Part shown: positions 9,184 to 17,645 of the stretch, in pieces | Layout: each line of letters opens with the position of its first letter | Position numbering within the stretch: the stretch's first letter is position 1 | Source of the DNA: Bacteroidetes bacterium HGW-Bacteroidetes-5 | GTDB lineage: Bacteria > Bacteroidota > Bacteroidia > Bacteroidales > UBA932 | Assembly (NCBI GenBank): GCA_002842515.1 | Contig: PHDC01000001.1 | Location: 1,798,001-1,862,000 of the forward strand | DNA: 64,000 nt | Direction: 5' to 3' | Made by a program: the position numbers and the translations under genes | Notes under the pieces: model-generated | Database searches by the model: none | What the model was told of the DNA's origin: nothing | Seen by the model: the letters and a program-made list of their open reading frames with translations, nothing else

Positions 9184-9208
9184 TGAGATGAACCATAATT
9201 TAGTTATC

Positions 9209-10093
9209 GGGATGAATGCAGACCTTCTTTGCATTCTTGGGCCAACGGCCTGTGGCAAGACAAAATATGCCGTAAAGTTAGCCGCTTCGGCTTCGGGAGA
9301 GATAATATCTGCAGACTCCCGCCAGGTTTATAGGGGGATGGATATCGGCACCGGGAAAGACCTTTGTGAATACACATATAATGGAGTTGAAGTTCCGTAT
9401 CACCTTATAGATATTGCAGATCCCGGGAGCAGATACAATATATTTGAGTATCAGCGGGATTTTCATAAAGCGTATGAAGATATTAAAAGCAGGGGCAAGC
9501 TGCCGGTTCTTTGCGGCGGAAGCGGGCTCTACATTGAGGCTGCCACTGCAGGGTATCAGCTGCCGGAGGTTCCCCCCGACCCACTTTTAAGAGAGGAGCT
9601 CGAGAGGGAGAGCAGCGAAGAGCTTATCAAAAGACTCGCGGCAATGAAGAGCCTGCACAATGTAAGTGATACCCAGAGCCGCAAACGGCTAATAAGGGCA
9701 CTTGAGATTGCCATCTACCAGCAGCAGAATCCCTCAAACAGCACAGAGTACCCCCCAATCAAAACCAGATTCATCGGGATAGATGTGGGCAGGGAGGAGC
9801 GAATTAAGAGAATAGACAAACGGCTCAAAGAGCGGCTCAAGGGTGGTATGATTGATGAAGTAAAAGGGTTGCTGGATAGCGGGCTTAAGCCGGAAGACCT
9901 TATCTATTACGGACTTGAGTATAAATATGTAACCCTCTACATTACCGGCGAGATAAGCTATGTGCAGATGGAGAGCCGCCTCTCTACGGCCATTCATCAG
10001 TTTGCAAAAAGGCAGATGACCTGGTTCCGCGGAATGGAGCGCAGAGGCATAAATATTGAATGGGTAAGTCCGGAGGGCAGATTGGTTTTGTGA
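9209..10093 (+). CDS. miaA: tRNA dimethylallyltransferase
   Basis: MiaA transfers a dimethylallyl group to N6 of A37 in tRNAs reading UNN codons. The protein has the P-loop ILGPTACGKT at the N-terminus, ISADSRQVYRGMDIGTGK, the PYHLIDIADP motif, and the tRNA-contact region RQMTWFRGM near the C-terminus. ATG 9209 (MNADLLCILGPT) is preferred to ATG 9188, because the -7 box at 9176-9183 would put transcription start at or after 9188 and because it matches the usual short lead before the P-loop. The last codons lie in a 34-bp tandem duplication that continues past the stop. Confidence 0.93.
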   Translation, partial: GMNADLLCILGPTACGKTKYAVKLAASASGEIISADSRQVYRGMDIGTGKDLCEYTYNGVEVPYHLIDIADPGSRYNIFEYQRDFHKAYEDIKSRGKLPVLCGGSGLYIEAATAGYQLPEVPPDPLLREELERESSEELIKRLAAMKSLHNVSDTQSRKRLIRALEIAIYQQQNPSNSTEYPPIKTRFIGIDVGREERIKRIDKRLKERLKGGMIDEVKGLLDSGLKPEDLIYYGLEYKYVTLYITGEISYVQMESRLSTAIHQFAKRQMTWFRGMERRGINIEWVSPEGRLVL

Positions 10094-10157
10094 TACAGTT
10101 GCACAAGAGAAATTGTAGGTTTTGTGATGTAGTTGCACAAGAGAAATTGTAGGTTTT
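10084..10157 (+). repeat. 34-bp tandem duplication of the miaA tail
   Basis: Two 34-bp units, 10084-10117 and 10118-10151, differ at only two positions (GATACAG versus GATGTAG), and a third partial unit starts with GGTTTTG at 10152. The first unit contains the miaA stop codon, so the gene end was duplicated downstream. Confidence 0.8.
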
Positions 10158-10192
10158 GAAGTAAGTTTAACAGATAATAAATTGAATAGGAT

Positions 10193-11302
10193 ATGAGAAG
10201 AGGTTTAAGGATTGGATTTGTGCTGGTTTTAATGGCAGTGATGTTGCACCCCTTTTATGCAAATGCGCAGAAACAGGAGGAGATGAAGTTTGTGAATGTA
10301 GATGATCTTATGATAATTGGTAAGGGTTTTCAGGAGAGTCACGTCAAATATGGCCGTGTGCCGTTATCTCTTGTGCCGGAGCTCAGGAAAGAGCTGCTGA
10401 GTCTGGGGGCAAACAGTGCCGGGCTCGCCGTACGGTTCAACTCCAACAGCTCCGTAATCTCAGTAAGATGGAAGCTTCTGGAGGATGTTAGTATGAACCA
10501 TATGCCGGACACCGGGATAAAGGGGCTGGACCTCTATGTTCTGGATGGGGGCAGATGGCAATATATTGGTACAGCAAGGCCCAACGCCAAGGAGAGCTTT
10601 GCAGTATTTGTGAGAAATATGACCAAACAGAACCGTGAGTTCATCGCATATTTTCCACTTTATGACGGGGTAGAGTCGGTGGAGATAGGGGTGGAGCAGG
10701 ATGCCCAACTTAGAGCGCCTCAAAACAGCAGGCTGGTAAAGAGTACCAATAAAAAGCCGCTGCTCTTTTACGGCACAAGTATAACCCAGGGCGGATGCGC
10801 CTCAAGGCCCGGAATGGCATACCCATCAATTATTGGAAGAGCTCTGGACAGAGAGACCATAAATCTTGGTTTCTCAGGAAATGGTAAGATGGACTTTGCA
10901 ATGGCAAAGGCAATTAATATGGTTGATGCAGATGCAATTATCCTGGACTGCCTTCCAAACACAACGGCCCAAAGTTTAAAAGACAGCGCTTACAGGTTCA
11001 TTACCCATATTGCTTTGGCAAAACCAAATGTAAAGATCTTTATGGTAGAGAACGCCAACTTCCCATACCTGATTGTTGATACCGTTACCAAAGCAGCACT
11101 GGAAGAGGAGAACCAGGTGTGGCGCGAACTCTACGCCCGGCTTCTCACAGAGGGATTTCTCAACATCGAGTACATAAGAGGCGACAACCTCCTGGGAGAA
11201 GATGGCGAAACCACCGTGGACGGAGTCCACTTCACCGACCTCGGCTTCCTGCGATTCGCTGAGTCACTTATGGAGTACCTCAAGATTTACTCCCCGCAAT
11301 AA
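10193..11302 (+). CDS. Secreted SGNH/GDSL-family hydrolase
   Basis: A 369-residue exported protein (signal LRIGFVLVLMAVMLHPFYANAQ). Residues about 30-170 form the beta-sandwich N-terminal domain common to Bacteroidota SGNH esterases. The C-terminal catalytic domain has block I FYGTSITQGGCASR with the nucleophilic Ser, the GFSGNGKMD block III, and DGVHFTDLGF carrying the Asp/His pair. Such enzymes deacylate polysaccharides or other esters in the periplasm or at the surface; the substrate is not evident. The stop codon directly abuts a 128-bp inverted-repeat element. No promoter was recognised in the 99-bp upstream gap. Confidence 0.85.
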   Translation: MRRGLRIGFVLVLMAVMLHPFYANAQKQEEMKFVNVDDLMIIGKGFQESHVKYGRVPLSLVPELRKELLSLGANSAGLAVRFNSNSSVISVRWKLLEDVSMNHMPDTGIKGLDLYVLDGGRWQYIGTARPNAKESFAVFVRNMTKQNREFIAYFPLYDGVESVEIGVEQDAQLRAPQNSRLVKSTNKKPLLFYGTSITQGGCASRPGMAYPSIIGRALDRETINLGFSGNGKMDFAMAKAINMVDADAIILDCLPNTTAQSLKDSAYRFITHIALAKPNVKIFMVENANFPYLIVDTVTKAALEEENQVWRELYARLLTEGFLNIEYIRGDNLLGEDGETTVDGVHFTDLGFLRFAESLMEYLKIYSPQ

Positions 11303-11429
11303 ACTTTGCCAGTGTTTGATGTATCGCACTATTAATTAGCTAGATATAAAAGGCAGTTTTCCAATATTGGAAAACTGCCTTTTGTAAATATATGAAAAAT
11401 ATATAGTTACATCAAACACTGGCAGAGCG
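11302..11429 (+). repeat. Inverted-repeat element, 128-bp class, copy A
   Basis: Terminal inverted repeats GCCAGTGTTTGATGTA (11308-11323) and its complement (11408-11423) enclose a perfect 36-bp palindrome at 11348-11383 (arms AAAAGGCAGTTTTCCAAT). The element is nearly identical to the copy at 13041 and shares ends with the copy at 57692. It begins at the stop codon of the SGNH hydrolase. The palindrome with its flanking T-run could act as a terminator in either direction. Confidence 0.8.
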
Positions 11430-11489
11430 GGTCCCGCCCACCGCGAAGCGGTAAACACACCTGCGCAGCAGACCTTTAACTAACACTAT
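11430..11489 (+). repeat. REP-like GC-rich word after copy A
   Basis: At 11440-11474 the sequence reads as one unit of the word GCGAAGCGGTAAACACACCT followed by GCGCAGCAGACC. The same word occurs at about 13165, 35178-35292 and 58030, each time next to an inverted-repeat element. The rest of this stretch is unremarkable. Confidence 0.65.
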
Positions 11490-11580
11490 TTTGATTTCAA
11501 AAGCAAAAGCATTACCTTCGTATTCAGATACAGTAGTATCTCAATATAATAAAATACATCATAATCAAATACAGTAGTAT
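11490..11580 (+). promoter_or_regulatory. hipBA promoter with two repeated operator-like sites
   Basis: A -33 TTTG at 11490-11493 is followed after 19 bp by TACCTTCG (11513-11520), one mismatch from TAnnTTTG. Downstream lie two identical 12-bp sites ATACAGTAGTAT, at 11528-11539 and 11569-11580; the second overlaps the hipB start codon. Their arms (ATAC/GTAT) are inverted and the copies are 41 bp apart, about four helical turns. This fits cooperative autorepression by the HipB-like protein, as known for E. coli hipBA; the binding itself is inferred. Confidence 0.6.
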
Positions 11581-11905
11581 GCCTTTGCTCTATAATTTCG
11601 ACATAGAATCTCCTCAAGAGTTATTAGCCATTCTTGCCGGGAATATGCAAAAACGCAGGCTGGAAAAAGGACTTTCCCGAGAAGCTCTTACCGAACTTAG
11701 CGGAGTCCCGACACCTACGATTGCCAAGTTTGAACAAAAGCACACCATTTCACTGGCATCATACGTAGCAATTGCAAAAGCATTGGGATATTCCAATGCT
11801 ATAAAAGAGCTATTATCCAAACCTCTGTTCAGCACTATGAAAGAGCTGGAAATGATTAACAAGAATAAAAACAGAAAGAAGGGGCGCAATGAAATCGGTA
11901 AATAA
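11579..11905 (+). CDS. HipB-like helix-turn-helix antitoxin
   Basis: A 108-residue XRE-type DNA-binding protein. Residues about 16-70 form the helix-turn-helix domain (KRRLEKGLSREALTELSGVPTPTIAKFEQKHTIS in pieces). The C-terminal 30 residues are charged and likely flexible. It overlaps the hipA-like gene by 17 bp, the usual antitoxin-first order of hipBA modules, and its start codon lies inside a repeated operator-like site. By analogy with HipB it would bind and neutralise the kinase and repress the operon. Confidence 0.85.
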   Translation: MPLLYNFDIESPQELLAILAGNMQKRRLEKGLSREALTELSGVPTPTIAKFEQKHTISLASYVAIAKALGYSNAIKELLSKPLFSTMKELEMINKNKNRKKGRNEIGK

Positions 11906-13010
11906 ACTTACAGTAACCTATCACAGCCGGAATGTTGGAACGCTCACTATGACACCCGACAATCGCCTGTGTGCTTTCCAGTACGATAAAGAGTGGCTGG
12001 ACAGTGGGTTTCCCATATCTCCGCTTGACCTACCTCTAAAACCGGACCTGTTCATAGCCAAACCGGAACCATTCTGGGGAAACTTCGGTGTTTTTGAGGA
12101 TAGCCTGCCCGATGGCTACGGACGTTATTTACTCCATCGCTTGCTAAAGAAACAAGGTATAAATGACAGCGAGCTTACTCCCTTGCAACGATTAAGCATT
12201 GTTGGAACATCGGGTATGGGAGCTCTTTGCTATATCCCCGAAACACATATCGGTGAAGAGAAATCATTCCCGAAACTGGATGACCTTCAGCAAATGGCAT
12301 TAGATGTATTATCAGAGAAATCAGATAAAGATGAAGAGATGCTTTACTTTAAAAGTGGGAATTCCGGTGGATGTCGCCCTAAATGTTTACTCAACGATGC
12401 AGAGGGATCCTGGTTAGTGAAATTCAGACACACATACGACCCCAAAGATATGGGGGTAATGGAATACCACTATAATGAGATCGCTCGCCAATGTGGTATA
12501 ACCGTTCCCAGCTTTAAACTGATGGAAGGAAAGTACTTTGCCACGAAACGTTTTGATATTGAGAACGGCGTCAGATTACACATCGCCACCGCAGGAGCAC
12601 TCCTTAATGAATCTATCACACAACCCAGGCTAGAGTATAAAACGCTACTCCACCTGACCGGCTACCTTACCCAAGATCCAAAACAGGTAGATGAGATGTT
12701 TCGGCGTATGGTTTTTAATGTGTTGACGGAGAATAAGGATGATCACGCAAAAAACTTTAGCTTCATCTGTAAAGATGGAATATGGTCATTAGCCCCGGCC
12801 TATGACCTAACCCGCAGCACAAACGGATATAATGGCGAGCACGCAACCTCTGTAAATAATCAAGGAAACCCTACCATTGAAGACCTGCTCATCGTCGGCG
12901 AAAGTATCCGCATACCACTCAAAAAAGGCCGGGAGATGATATTGAGCATAGCAGAAAAGTGCTCCGAAATAACATCCAAGGACTACATCTCTGCTTTAAA
13001 AAAGATGTAG
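11889..13010 (+). CDS. HipA-like Ser/Thr kinase toxin
   Basis: A 373-residue HipA family protein. In E. coli HipA phosphorylates glutamyl-tRNA synthetase and causes persistence. Here the N-terminal subdomain (LPDGYGRYLLHRLLKKQG), the Gly-rich loop region GNSGGCRPKCLL, the ATP lysine in WLVKF, the catalytic motif ENKDDHAKNFSF (Asp284) and the metal-binding Asp306 in APAYDL are all present, so the kinase looks intact. It is shorter than E. coli HipA (440 residues) but not truncated at either end. The substrate here is unknown. The module is bracketed by two copies of the same inverted-repeat element. Confidence 0.88.
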   Translation: MKSVNKLTVTYHSRNVGTLTMTPDNRLCAFQYDKEWLDSGFPISPLDLPLKPDLFIAKPEPFWGNFGVFEDSLPDGYGRYLLHRLLKKQGINDSELTPLQRLSIVGTSGMGALCYIPETHIGEEKSFPKLDDLQQMALDVLSEKSDKDEEMLYFKSGNSGGCRPKCLLNDAEGSWLVKFRHTYDPKDMGVMEYHYNEIARQCGITVPSFKLMEGKYFATKRFDIENGVRLHIATAGALLNESITQPRLEYKTLLHLTGYLTQDPKQVDEMFRRMVFNVLTENKDDHAKNFSFICKDGIWSLAPAYDLTRSTNGYNGEHATSVNNQGNPTIEDLLIVGESIRIPLKKGREMILSIAEKCSEITSKDYISALKKM

Positions 13011-13040
13011 ACTGCAATTGCTACACCAAAAGAGACAATC

Positions 13041-13168
13041 AACTTTGCCAGTGTTTGATGTATCTCATTGTTAGTTAATTAGATATTAAAGACAGTTTTC
13101 CAATATTGGAAAACTAGCTTTTGTAAAGATATGAAAAATATATAGTTACATCAAACACTGGCAGAGCG
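13041..13168 (+). repeat. Inverted-repeat element, 128-bp class, copy B
   Basis: The same ends as copy A: GCCAGTGTTTGATGTA at 13047-13062 and its complement ending at 13162. The core distance between ends (116 bp) is identical, and the interior is closely similar, including CAGTTTTCCAATATTGGAAA. The central palindrome has small mismatches on the right arm (AACTAGC). It lies 30 bp after the hipA stop in the same orientation as copy A. Confidence 0.8.
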
Positions 13169-13195
13169 CGTAGCGGTAAACACACCTGCGCAGGA
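13165..13195 (+). repeat. REP-like GC-rich word between copies B and D
   Basis: GCGTAGCGGTAAACACACCT followed by GCGCAG. It directly joins the end of copy B and lies 8 bp before copy D. Confidence 0.6.
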
Positions 13196-13202
13196 AAAAT
13201 TG

Positions 13203-13326
13203 AACTGGCAGTGTTATGTGAAACAAGCTGGTGTACAAGTGTTTAAAAATAGGGATTTTGGAAATTGAGAAAAACGCAAAAATTAGTCTACTAATCTACA
13301 AGCACTTACACAGAACACTAACAGTT
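13203..13326. repeat. Inverted-repeat element, 124-bp class, copy D (supplies the mscS stop)
   Basis: The left end reads AACTGGCAGTGTTATGTGAA. The right end, read on the opposite strand, is AACTGTTAGTGTTCTGTGTA. Length 124 bp, the same as the copies at 35302, 53393 and 61447. The right end contains the stop codon and last codons of the mscS-family gene on the minus strand. The interior is about 80 percent similar by eye to the copy at 35302. Confidence 0.8.
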
Positions 13327-14625
13327 GATGCCGGTGGTCCCTTCGTAGAATTGGGGCATCTCGATGCCGGTGGGGTATTGGAAGACTTTTAGGTCGAATT
13401 GGGGTACGATGGCTAGTACGTGGTCGAAGATATCTGCCTGAACTCCTTCGTAGTAGACCCAGTCTTTGTTGGAGATGAAGAAGTAGAGCTCAACCGGGAT
13501 TCCTCGCTCGGTGGGTTGGAGTTGCCGTACCATATGGATCATCTGCTGGTTTACCTCGGGGTGGCGGTTGAGGTACTCGACAAGGTATGCACGAAATACT
13601 CCGATGTTGGTTTGGCGCCGTCCGTTTACCAGGACGGAGTTGTCAATATTGTTGTCTGAATTGTATTGTGCAATTTCTGTCTCTGTCTGCTCTAAATAGT
13701 CGCTCAGGTAGCTAATCTTTTTGAACCTCTCAAGCATCTCCGGGGTACAGAACTTTAGGGTGCTCATATCTATCAGCACAGATCTCTTAACCCGGCGGCC
13801 GCCGGACTCCTTCATCCCACGCCAGTTCTGGAAAGATTCGCTCACCAGAGAGTATGGGGGGAGAGTTGTGATGGTGTTGTCGAAATTCCGGACCTTTACA
13901 GAGTAGAGGCTTATCTCCTCCACATCGCCATCTGCACCATATTTGGGAACGGTAATCCAGTCTCCCTGGCGCAACATATCGTTTGCAGATAGTTGCCACC
14001 CGGCCACAAACCCAAGGATGCTGTCTTTGAAGATTAAAAGCAGAATTGCCATTGAGGCTCCAAGGGCAGCAAAAAGGGAGGTGAACTCTTTGTTAATCAA
14101 GATGCTTAAGATAACAATTGCCCCAACAAAGTAGGCCAAAACGGCTATAATCTGGAATATAACTTTGATCGGCTTGTCTGAGTAGTCTTTGGAGAGGGTG
14201 TAGATATCTGTGAGAGCTTTGGTAGCGGAGTGAACAGCGCGTGTTATAGCAATCACAATAAAGATTTCTGCCCCCTTTTGGAAGACAGTTACCCAAAAAA
14301 CGGAGCGGATTGCTATTGGGGTGGCCACCAGAAAGATTATACCGGGGATAATATGAACCAGAGATTTTATAACCTTGTGCTCGATAAAGGCGTCGTCCCA
14401 TTTAGTAGTGGTGTAACTGGCCAGCCTTACAACCAGCTTGTAGACCACAACCCGGGCAAAGATATCTGCCAGATATGCAATTACAAATAGCAGAGCAACG
14501 CTCACAACCTCATCCAAAACAGATGCAAGGGGTTGTGACACCCCTGCATCTATCAGATATTGATATATTTTGTCAACCACTCCAAAGAGGGCAGTCGCTT
14601 TTGTGGCTATCTCACTCTCTATCAT
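13318..14625 (-). CDS. MscS-family mechanosensitive ion channel
   Basis: A 435-residue inner-membrane channel that would release solutes under hypo-osmotic shock. N-terminal residues 1-190 hold about five hydrophobic segments. The pore helix and beta domain follow: FAALGASMAILLLIFKDSILGFVAGWQLSANDMLRQGDWI in pieces, then GADGDVEEISLYSVKVRNFDNTITTLPPYSLVSESFQNW, a typical MscS beta-domain pattern. The C-terminal soluble domain is of the YnaI/YbdG size class. The final residues NC and the stop codon are encoded by the terminal repeat of element D, so the natural C-terminus may have been replaced. Confidence 0.92.
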   Translation of the reverse strand: MIESEIATKATALFGVVDKIYQYLIDAGVSQPLASVLDEVVSVALLFVIAYLADIFARVVVYKLVVRLASYTTTKWDDAFIEHKVIKSLVHIIPGIIFLVATPIAIRSVFWVTVFQKGAEIFIVIAITRAVHSATKALTDIYTLSKDYSDKPIKVIFQIIAVLAYFVGAIVILSILINKEFTSLFAALGASMAILLLIFKDSILGFVAGWQLSANDMLRQGDWITVPKYGADGDVEEISLYSVKVRNFDNTITTLPPYSLVSESFQNWRGMKESGGRRVKRSVLIDMSTLKFCTPEMLERFKKISYLSDYLEQTETEIAQYNSDNNIDNSVLVNGRRQTNIGVFRAYLVEYLNRHPEVNQQMIHMVRQLQPTERGIPVELYFFISNKDWVYYEGVQADIFDHVLAIVPQFDLKVFQYPTGIEMPQFYEGTTGINC

Positions 14626-14700
14626 AATTATCGGTCAATAATAAATCACACACTCTGTTGCAAATTTTACACTCTATTGTAAATCTCTCCCTAGAAGATC

Positions 14701-17529
14701 TTACAACCAGCCCTCGCAGCTGCACATCAGGTTTCTGTCGCCGTATCCGTTATCTACGCGGGCTACGTGCGGCCAGAATTTGTTGTCGCGAATCCACTCC
14801 AAAGGCCACGCTGCAGTTGTTCTGCTATATTTGTGGTTCCACTCATCTGCAGTAACCTCTCCGGCTGTGTGAGGCGCATTCTTGAGCGGGTTGTCATCTT
14901 TATCCAGTTTGCCCTCTTTGATTGCAATGCACTCTTTTTTAATTGTTTGCATTGCCTCAACAAAACGATCCAGCTCTGCCTTAGATTCGCTCTCGGTAGG
15001 CTCCACCATAAGGGTGTCCACAACCGGGAATGAGAGGGTAGGTGCGTGGAAACCAAAGTCCATAAGGCGTTTTGCCACATCTGTTGCATCTACTCCATAA
15101 TCTTTGCGGAAATCGCGAAGATCCAGAATACATTCGTGAGCAACTCTGCCGCTCTCTCCGCTGTAAAGCGTCTTAAAGTCATCTTTCAATCTTGAAGAGA
15201 CATAGTTTGCGTTGAGTATTGCCACCTCAGTAGCCTTTTTAAGACCATCCGGGCCAAGAAGCTTGATGTATGCGTGGGTGATAGGGAGTGCCATAGGATA
15301 GCCGTAAGGTGCCGAGCTTATAGCCTTAGCCCCCTTTGGATTTCCATTCTCCAGGAACGGGTGGTTAGGCAGATACGGAGCCAGCTCTTTTGTTACGCAG
15401 ATAGGGCCGATTCCCGGGCCGCCGCCACCGTGAGGGATTGCAAAAGTCTTGTGAAGGTTCAGGTGACAAACATCTGCACCGATAACGCCCGGGTTTGTAA
15501 GACCCACCTGGGCATTCATATTTGCCCCGTCCATATAGACCAGACCTCCGTTTTCGTGGATAATATCCATAATCTCGCGGATGCTCTTCTCAAACACACC
15601 GTGGGTAGAAGGATATGTGATCATAAGGCAGGAGAGCCTCTCTTTGTGAAGCATAGCCTTTTCGCGAAGCTCGCCAACATTGATGTTTCCCATCTCGTCG
15701 CACGACACCAGCACTATCTCCATTCCGGCCATTGCTGCAGATGCAGGGTTGGTACCGTGTGCAGATGTGGGGATAATGGCAACAGTTCTCTGGGTATCTC
15801 CTTTGGCAACGTGGTAGGCACGGATTGTCATAAGCCCGGCATACTCACCTGCAGCACCCGAGTTGGGCTGAACAGAGCAGGCGTGAAATCCTGTAATTGT
15901 TGCAAGATCCTGCTCGGTCTCCTCGATAAGCTTCATATAACCCTTAACCTGAGTTGAAGGGACAAACGGGTGAATGTTGGTAATCTCTCCCCAGCTTAGA
16001 GGCATCATCTCTACAGCCGCATTGAGCTTCATTGTGCACGAGCCAAGCGGAATCATAGAGTGAGTAAGGGAAATATCCCTGCGCTCCAGCTTCTTGATAT
16101 AACGCATCATCTCTGTCTCGGAGTGGAACTTGTTAAAAGTGTTCTCTGTGAGGTAAGAGCTCTCTCTTGGCAAATAGAGCTCCGGGGTGAATGCTCCCGG
16201 ACACTCGGTTACAACTTTGCCCGAGAATATTGACAAGATTGTTACAGCCTCCTCGCAGTTAGAGAGCTCGTCAAAACTCATCCTAACAGTGGTAGAGCTT
16301 GGGTAGTAGAAGTTCATCTTCTTCTGCTCTGCTTTGGCCTTAATGGCTGCCGCATCTACTCCGGTAACCTCAATTGTGTCAAAGAAATTATCTGCAGAGA
16401 GCTTAAACCCGAGTTTTTTGAGCTCTGCAGCTACAGTGTGCGCGTAGGTATAAACTTTGGTTGCAATATCTTTAACCCCTTTCGGCCCGTGATAGACTGC
16501 ATACATCCCTGCCATAGTTGCCATAAGGGCAGTGGCTGTGCAGATGTTTGAAGTTGCCTTCTCTCTCTTTATGTGTTGTTCGCGGGTCTGGAGAGCCATC
16601 CTCAGTGCACGGTTGCCGTGCCTGTCTACAGATACTCCAATAATCCTTCCCGGCATATTTCTCTTATACTCGTCACGGGTGGCCATAAAGCCGGCAGTCG
16701 GACCGCCAAAACCCATAGGAAGACCAAACCTCTGTGCGGTTCCTACAGCAATATCTGCACCCCAGGCAGCAGGCTCCTTAAGAAGAGCAAGTGCCAGCAG
16801 ATCTGTAACGGCAGTAACCAAAACACCCTTTGAGTGGGCCGTCTCACAGAACTGTGAGTAGTCGCGAACCTCTCCGTTGGCTGCAGGATATTGCAAAACA
16901 GCGCCAAAGCACATATCATCAAACTGATAAGATTTGAAATCTCCGGTAACAACCTTTATCCCCAGAGCCTCTGCCCTGGTCTCAATAACCGCAAGAACCT
17001 GCGGGAATATGTTTACATCTGCAAATACTATATTTTTGCCCGCCTTTTGTGCATCTCGTGAGCGGAGTTCATACATCATTCTCATCGCCTCGGCCGCAGC
17101 AGTTGAGTCATCCAGCATCGAGCTGTTTGCCATCTTGAAACCGGTGAGTGTAGAGACCGTTGTCTGGAAATTGAGAAGAGCCTCCAGACGACCCTGTGAG
17201 ATCTCTGCCTGATACGGAGTGTAAGAGGTGTACCAACTTGGGTTCTCAAAAACATTTCTCACAACTACCGGAAGAGTGCCTGTACCATAGAAACCAAGCC
17301 CTATCATAGAACGAAAAGCATCGTTCTGGGAGACCATAGATTTAAGTTTTGATAAATATTCTTGTTCACTCATTGCACTGCTTATTGCAAGAGGTTTTGT
17401 GATTAGAATATCCGATGGAACGGTTTGTTTTACAAGCTCATCCAGATTATTAATCCCAATTTCCGCAAGCATTTCTACGATTTCGCTTTCACGCGGACCA
17501 TTGTGTCTTTCAACAAAAGGAATTGACAT
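14701..17529 (-). CDS. gcvP: Glycine dehydrogenase (decarboxylating), P-protein
   Basis: A single-chain 942-residue P-protein, which decarboxylates glycine with PLP and passes the aminomethyl group to lipoylated H-protein. The N-terminal half begins FVERHNGPRESEI and contains the GFYGTGTLPVVVRN region. The C-terminal half has the PLP-binding motif HLNLHKTFAIPHGGGGPGIG with the lysine at about residue 694. It ends in the usual NRNLMCSCEGW. Other gcv genes are not adjacent. A minus-strand TACATTTG -7 box lies at 17570-17577. Confidence 0.97.
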   Translation of the reverse strand: MSIPFVERHNGPRESEIVEMLAEIGINNLDELVKQTVPSDILITKPLAISSAMSEQEYLSKLKSMVSQNDAFRSMIGLGFYGTGTLPVVVRNVFENPSWYTSYTPYQAEISQGRLEALLNFQTTVSTLTGFKMANSSMLDDSTAAAEAMRMMYELRSRDAQKAGKNIVFADVNIFPQVLAVIETRAEALGIKVVTGDFKSYQFDDMCFGAVLQYPAANGEVRDYSQFCETAHSKGVLVTAVTDLLALALLKEPAAWGADIAVGTAQRFGLPMGFGGPTAGFMATRDEYKRNMPGRIIGVSVDRHGNRALRMALQTREQHIKREKATSNICTATALMATMAGMYAVYHGPKGVKDIATKVYTYAHTVAAELKKLGFKLSADNFFDTIEVTGVDAAAIKAKAEQKKMNFYYPSSTTVRMSFDELSNCEEAVTILSIFSGKVVTECPGAFTPELYLPRESSYLTENTFNKFHSETEMMRYIKKLERRDISLTHSMIPLGSCTMKLNAAVEMMPLSWGEITNIHPFVPSTQVKGYMKLIEETEQDLATITGFHACSVQPNSGAAGEYAGLMTIRAYHVAKGDTQRTVAIIPTSAHGTNPASAAMAGMEIVLVSCDEMGNINVGELREKAMLHKERLSCLMITYPSTHGVFEKSIREIMDIIHENGGLVYMDGANMNAQVGLTNPGVIGADVCHLNLHKTFAIPHGGGGPGIGPICVTKELAPYLPNHPFLENGNPKGAKAISSAPYGYPMALPITHAYIKLLGPDGLKKATEVAILNANYVSSRLKDDFKTLYSGESGRVAHECILDLRDFRKDYGVDATDVAKRLMDFGFHAPTLSFPVVDTLMVEPTESESKAELDRFVEAMQTIKKECIAIKEGKLDKDDNPLKNAPHTAGEVTADEWNHKYSRTTAAWPLEWIRDNKFWPHVARVDNGYGDRNLMCSCEGWL

Positions 17530-17624
17530 ATAGTTCTATTTATTAAGTTATTAAATCGGTTTAGAACTACAAATGTAAATAAAAAAATGCACAAATTGTG
17601 TATTAAAATAATTTCATATTTTTG
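17530..17624. promoter_or_regulatory. Divergent promoters for gcvP and the carboxylase beta gene
   Basis: The minus-strand box TACATTTG at 17577-17570 serves gcvP; the plus-strand box TATTTTTG at 17617-17624 serves the carboxylase. Between the gcvP start and its box lies an 8-bp inverted repeat, TAGTTCTA (17531-17538) and TAGAACTA (17562-17569), which could be an operator or a 5' leader stem. No glycine riboswitch was recognised. Confidence 0.5.
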
Positions 17625-17645
17625 TGCGTAACAAAACTAAAACCT

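Larger units (their letters stand above)
13011..13317. other. Intergenic region between hipA and mscS, filled with repeat elements
   Basis: The 307-bp gap holds, in order, the inverted-repeat copy B (13041-13168), one REP-like word (13165-13195) and most of the 124-bp element copy D (13203-13326). No gene, promoter or RNA was recognised. The flanking genes are convergent. Confidence 0.75.

Noticed and set aside
15274-15957. 227-codon plus-strand open frame inside gcvP
   Set aside because: It mirrors the strongly conserved gcvP sequence; Cys/His-rich composition is that of an antisense shadow.
17530-17645. Glycine riboswitch before gcvP
   Set aside because: The 5' region is short and holds only an 8-bp inverted repeat; no aptamer-like structure was recognised.
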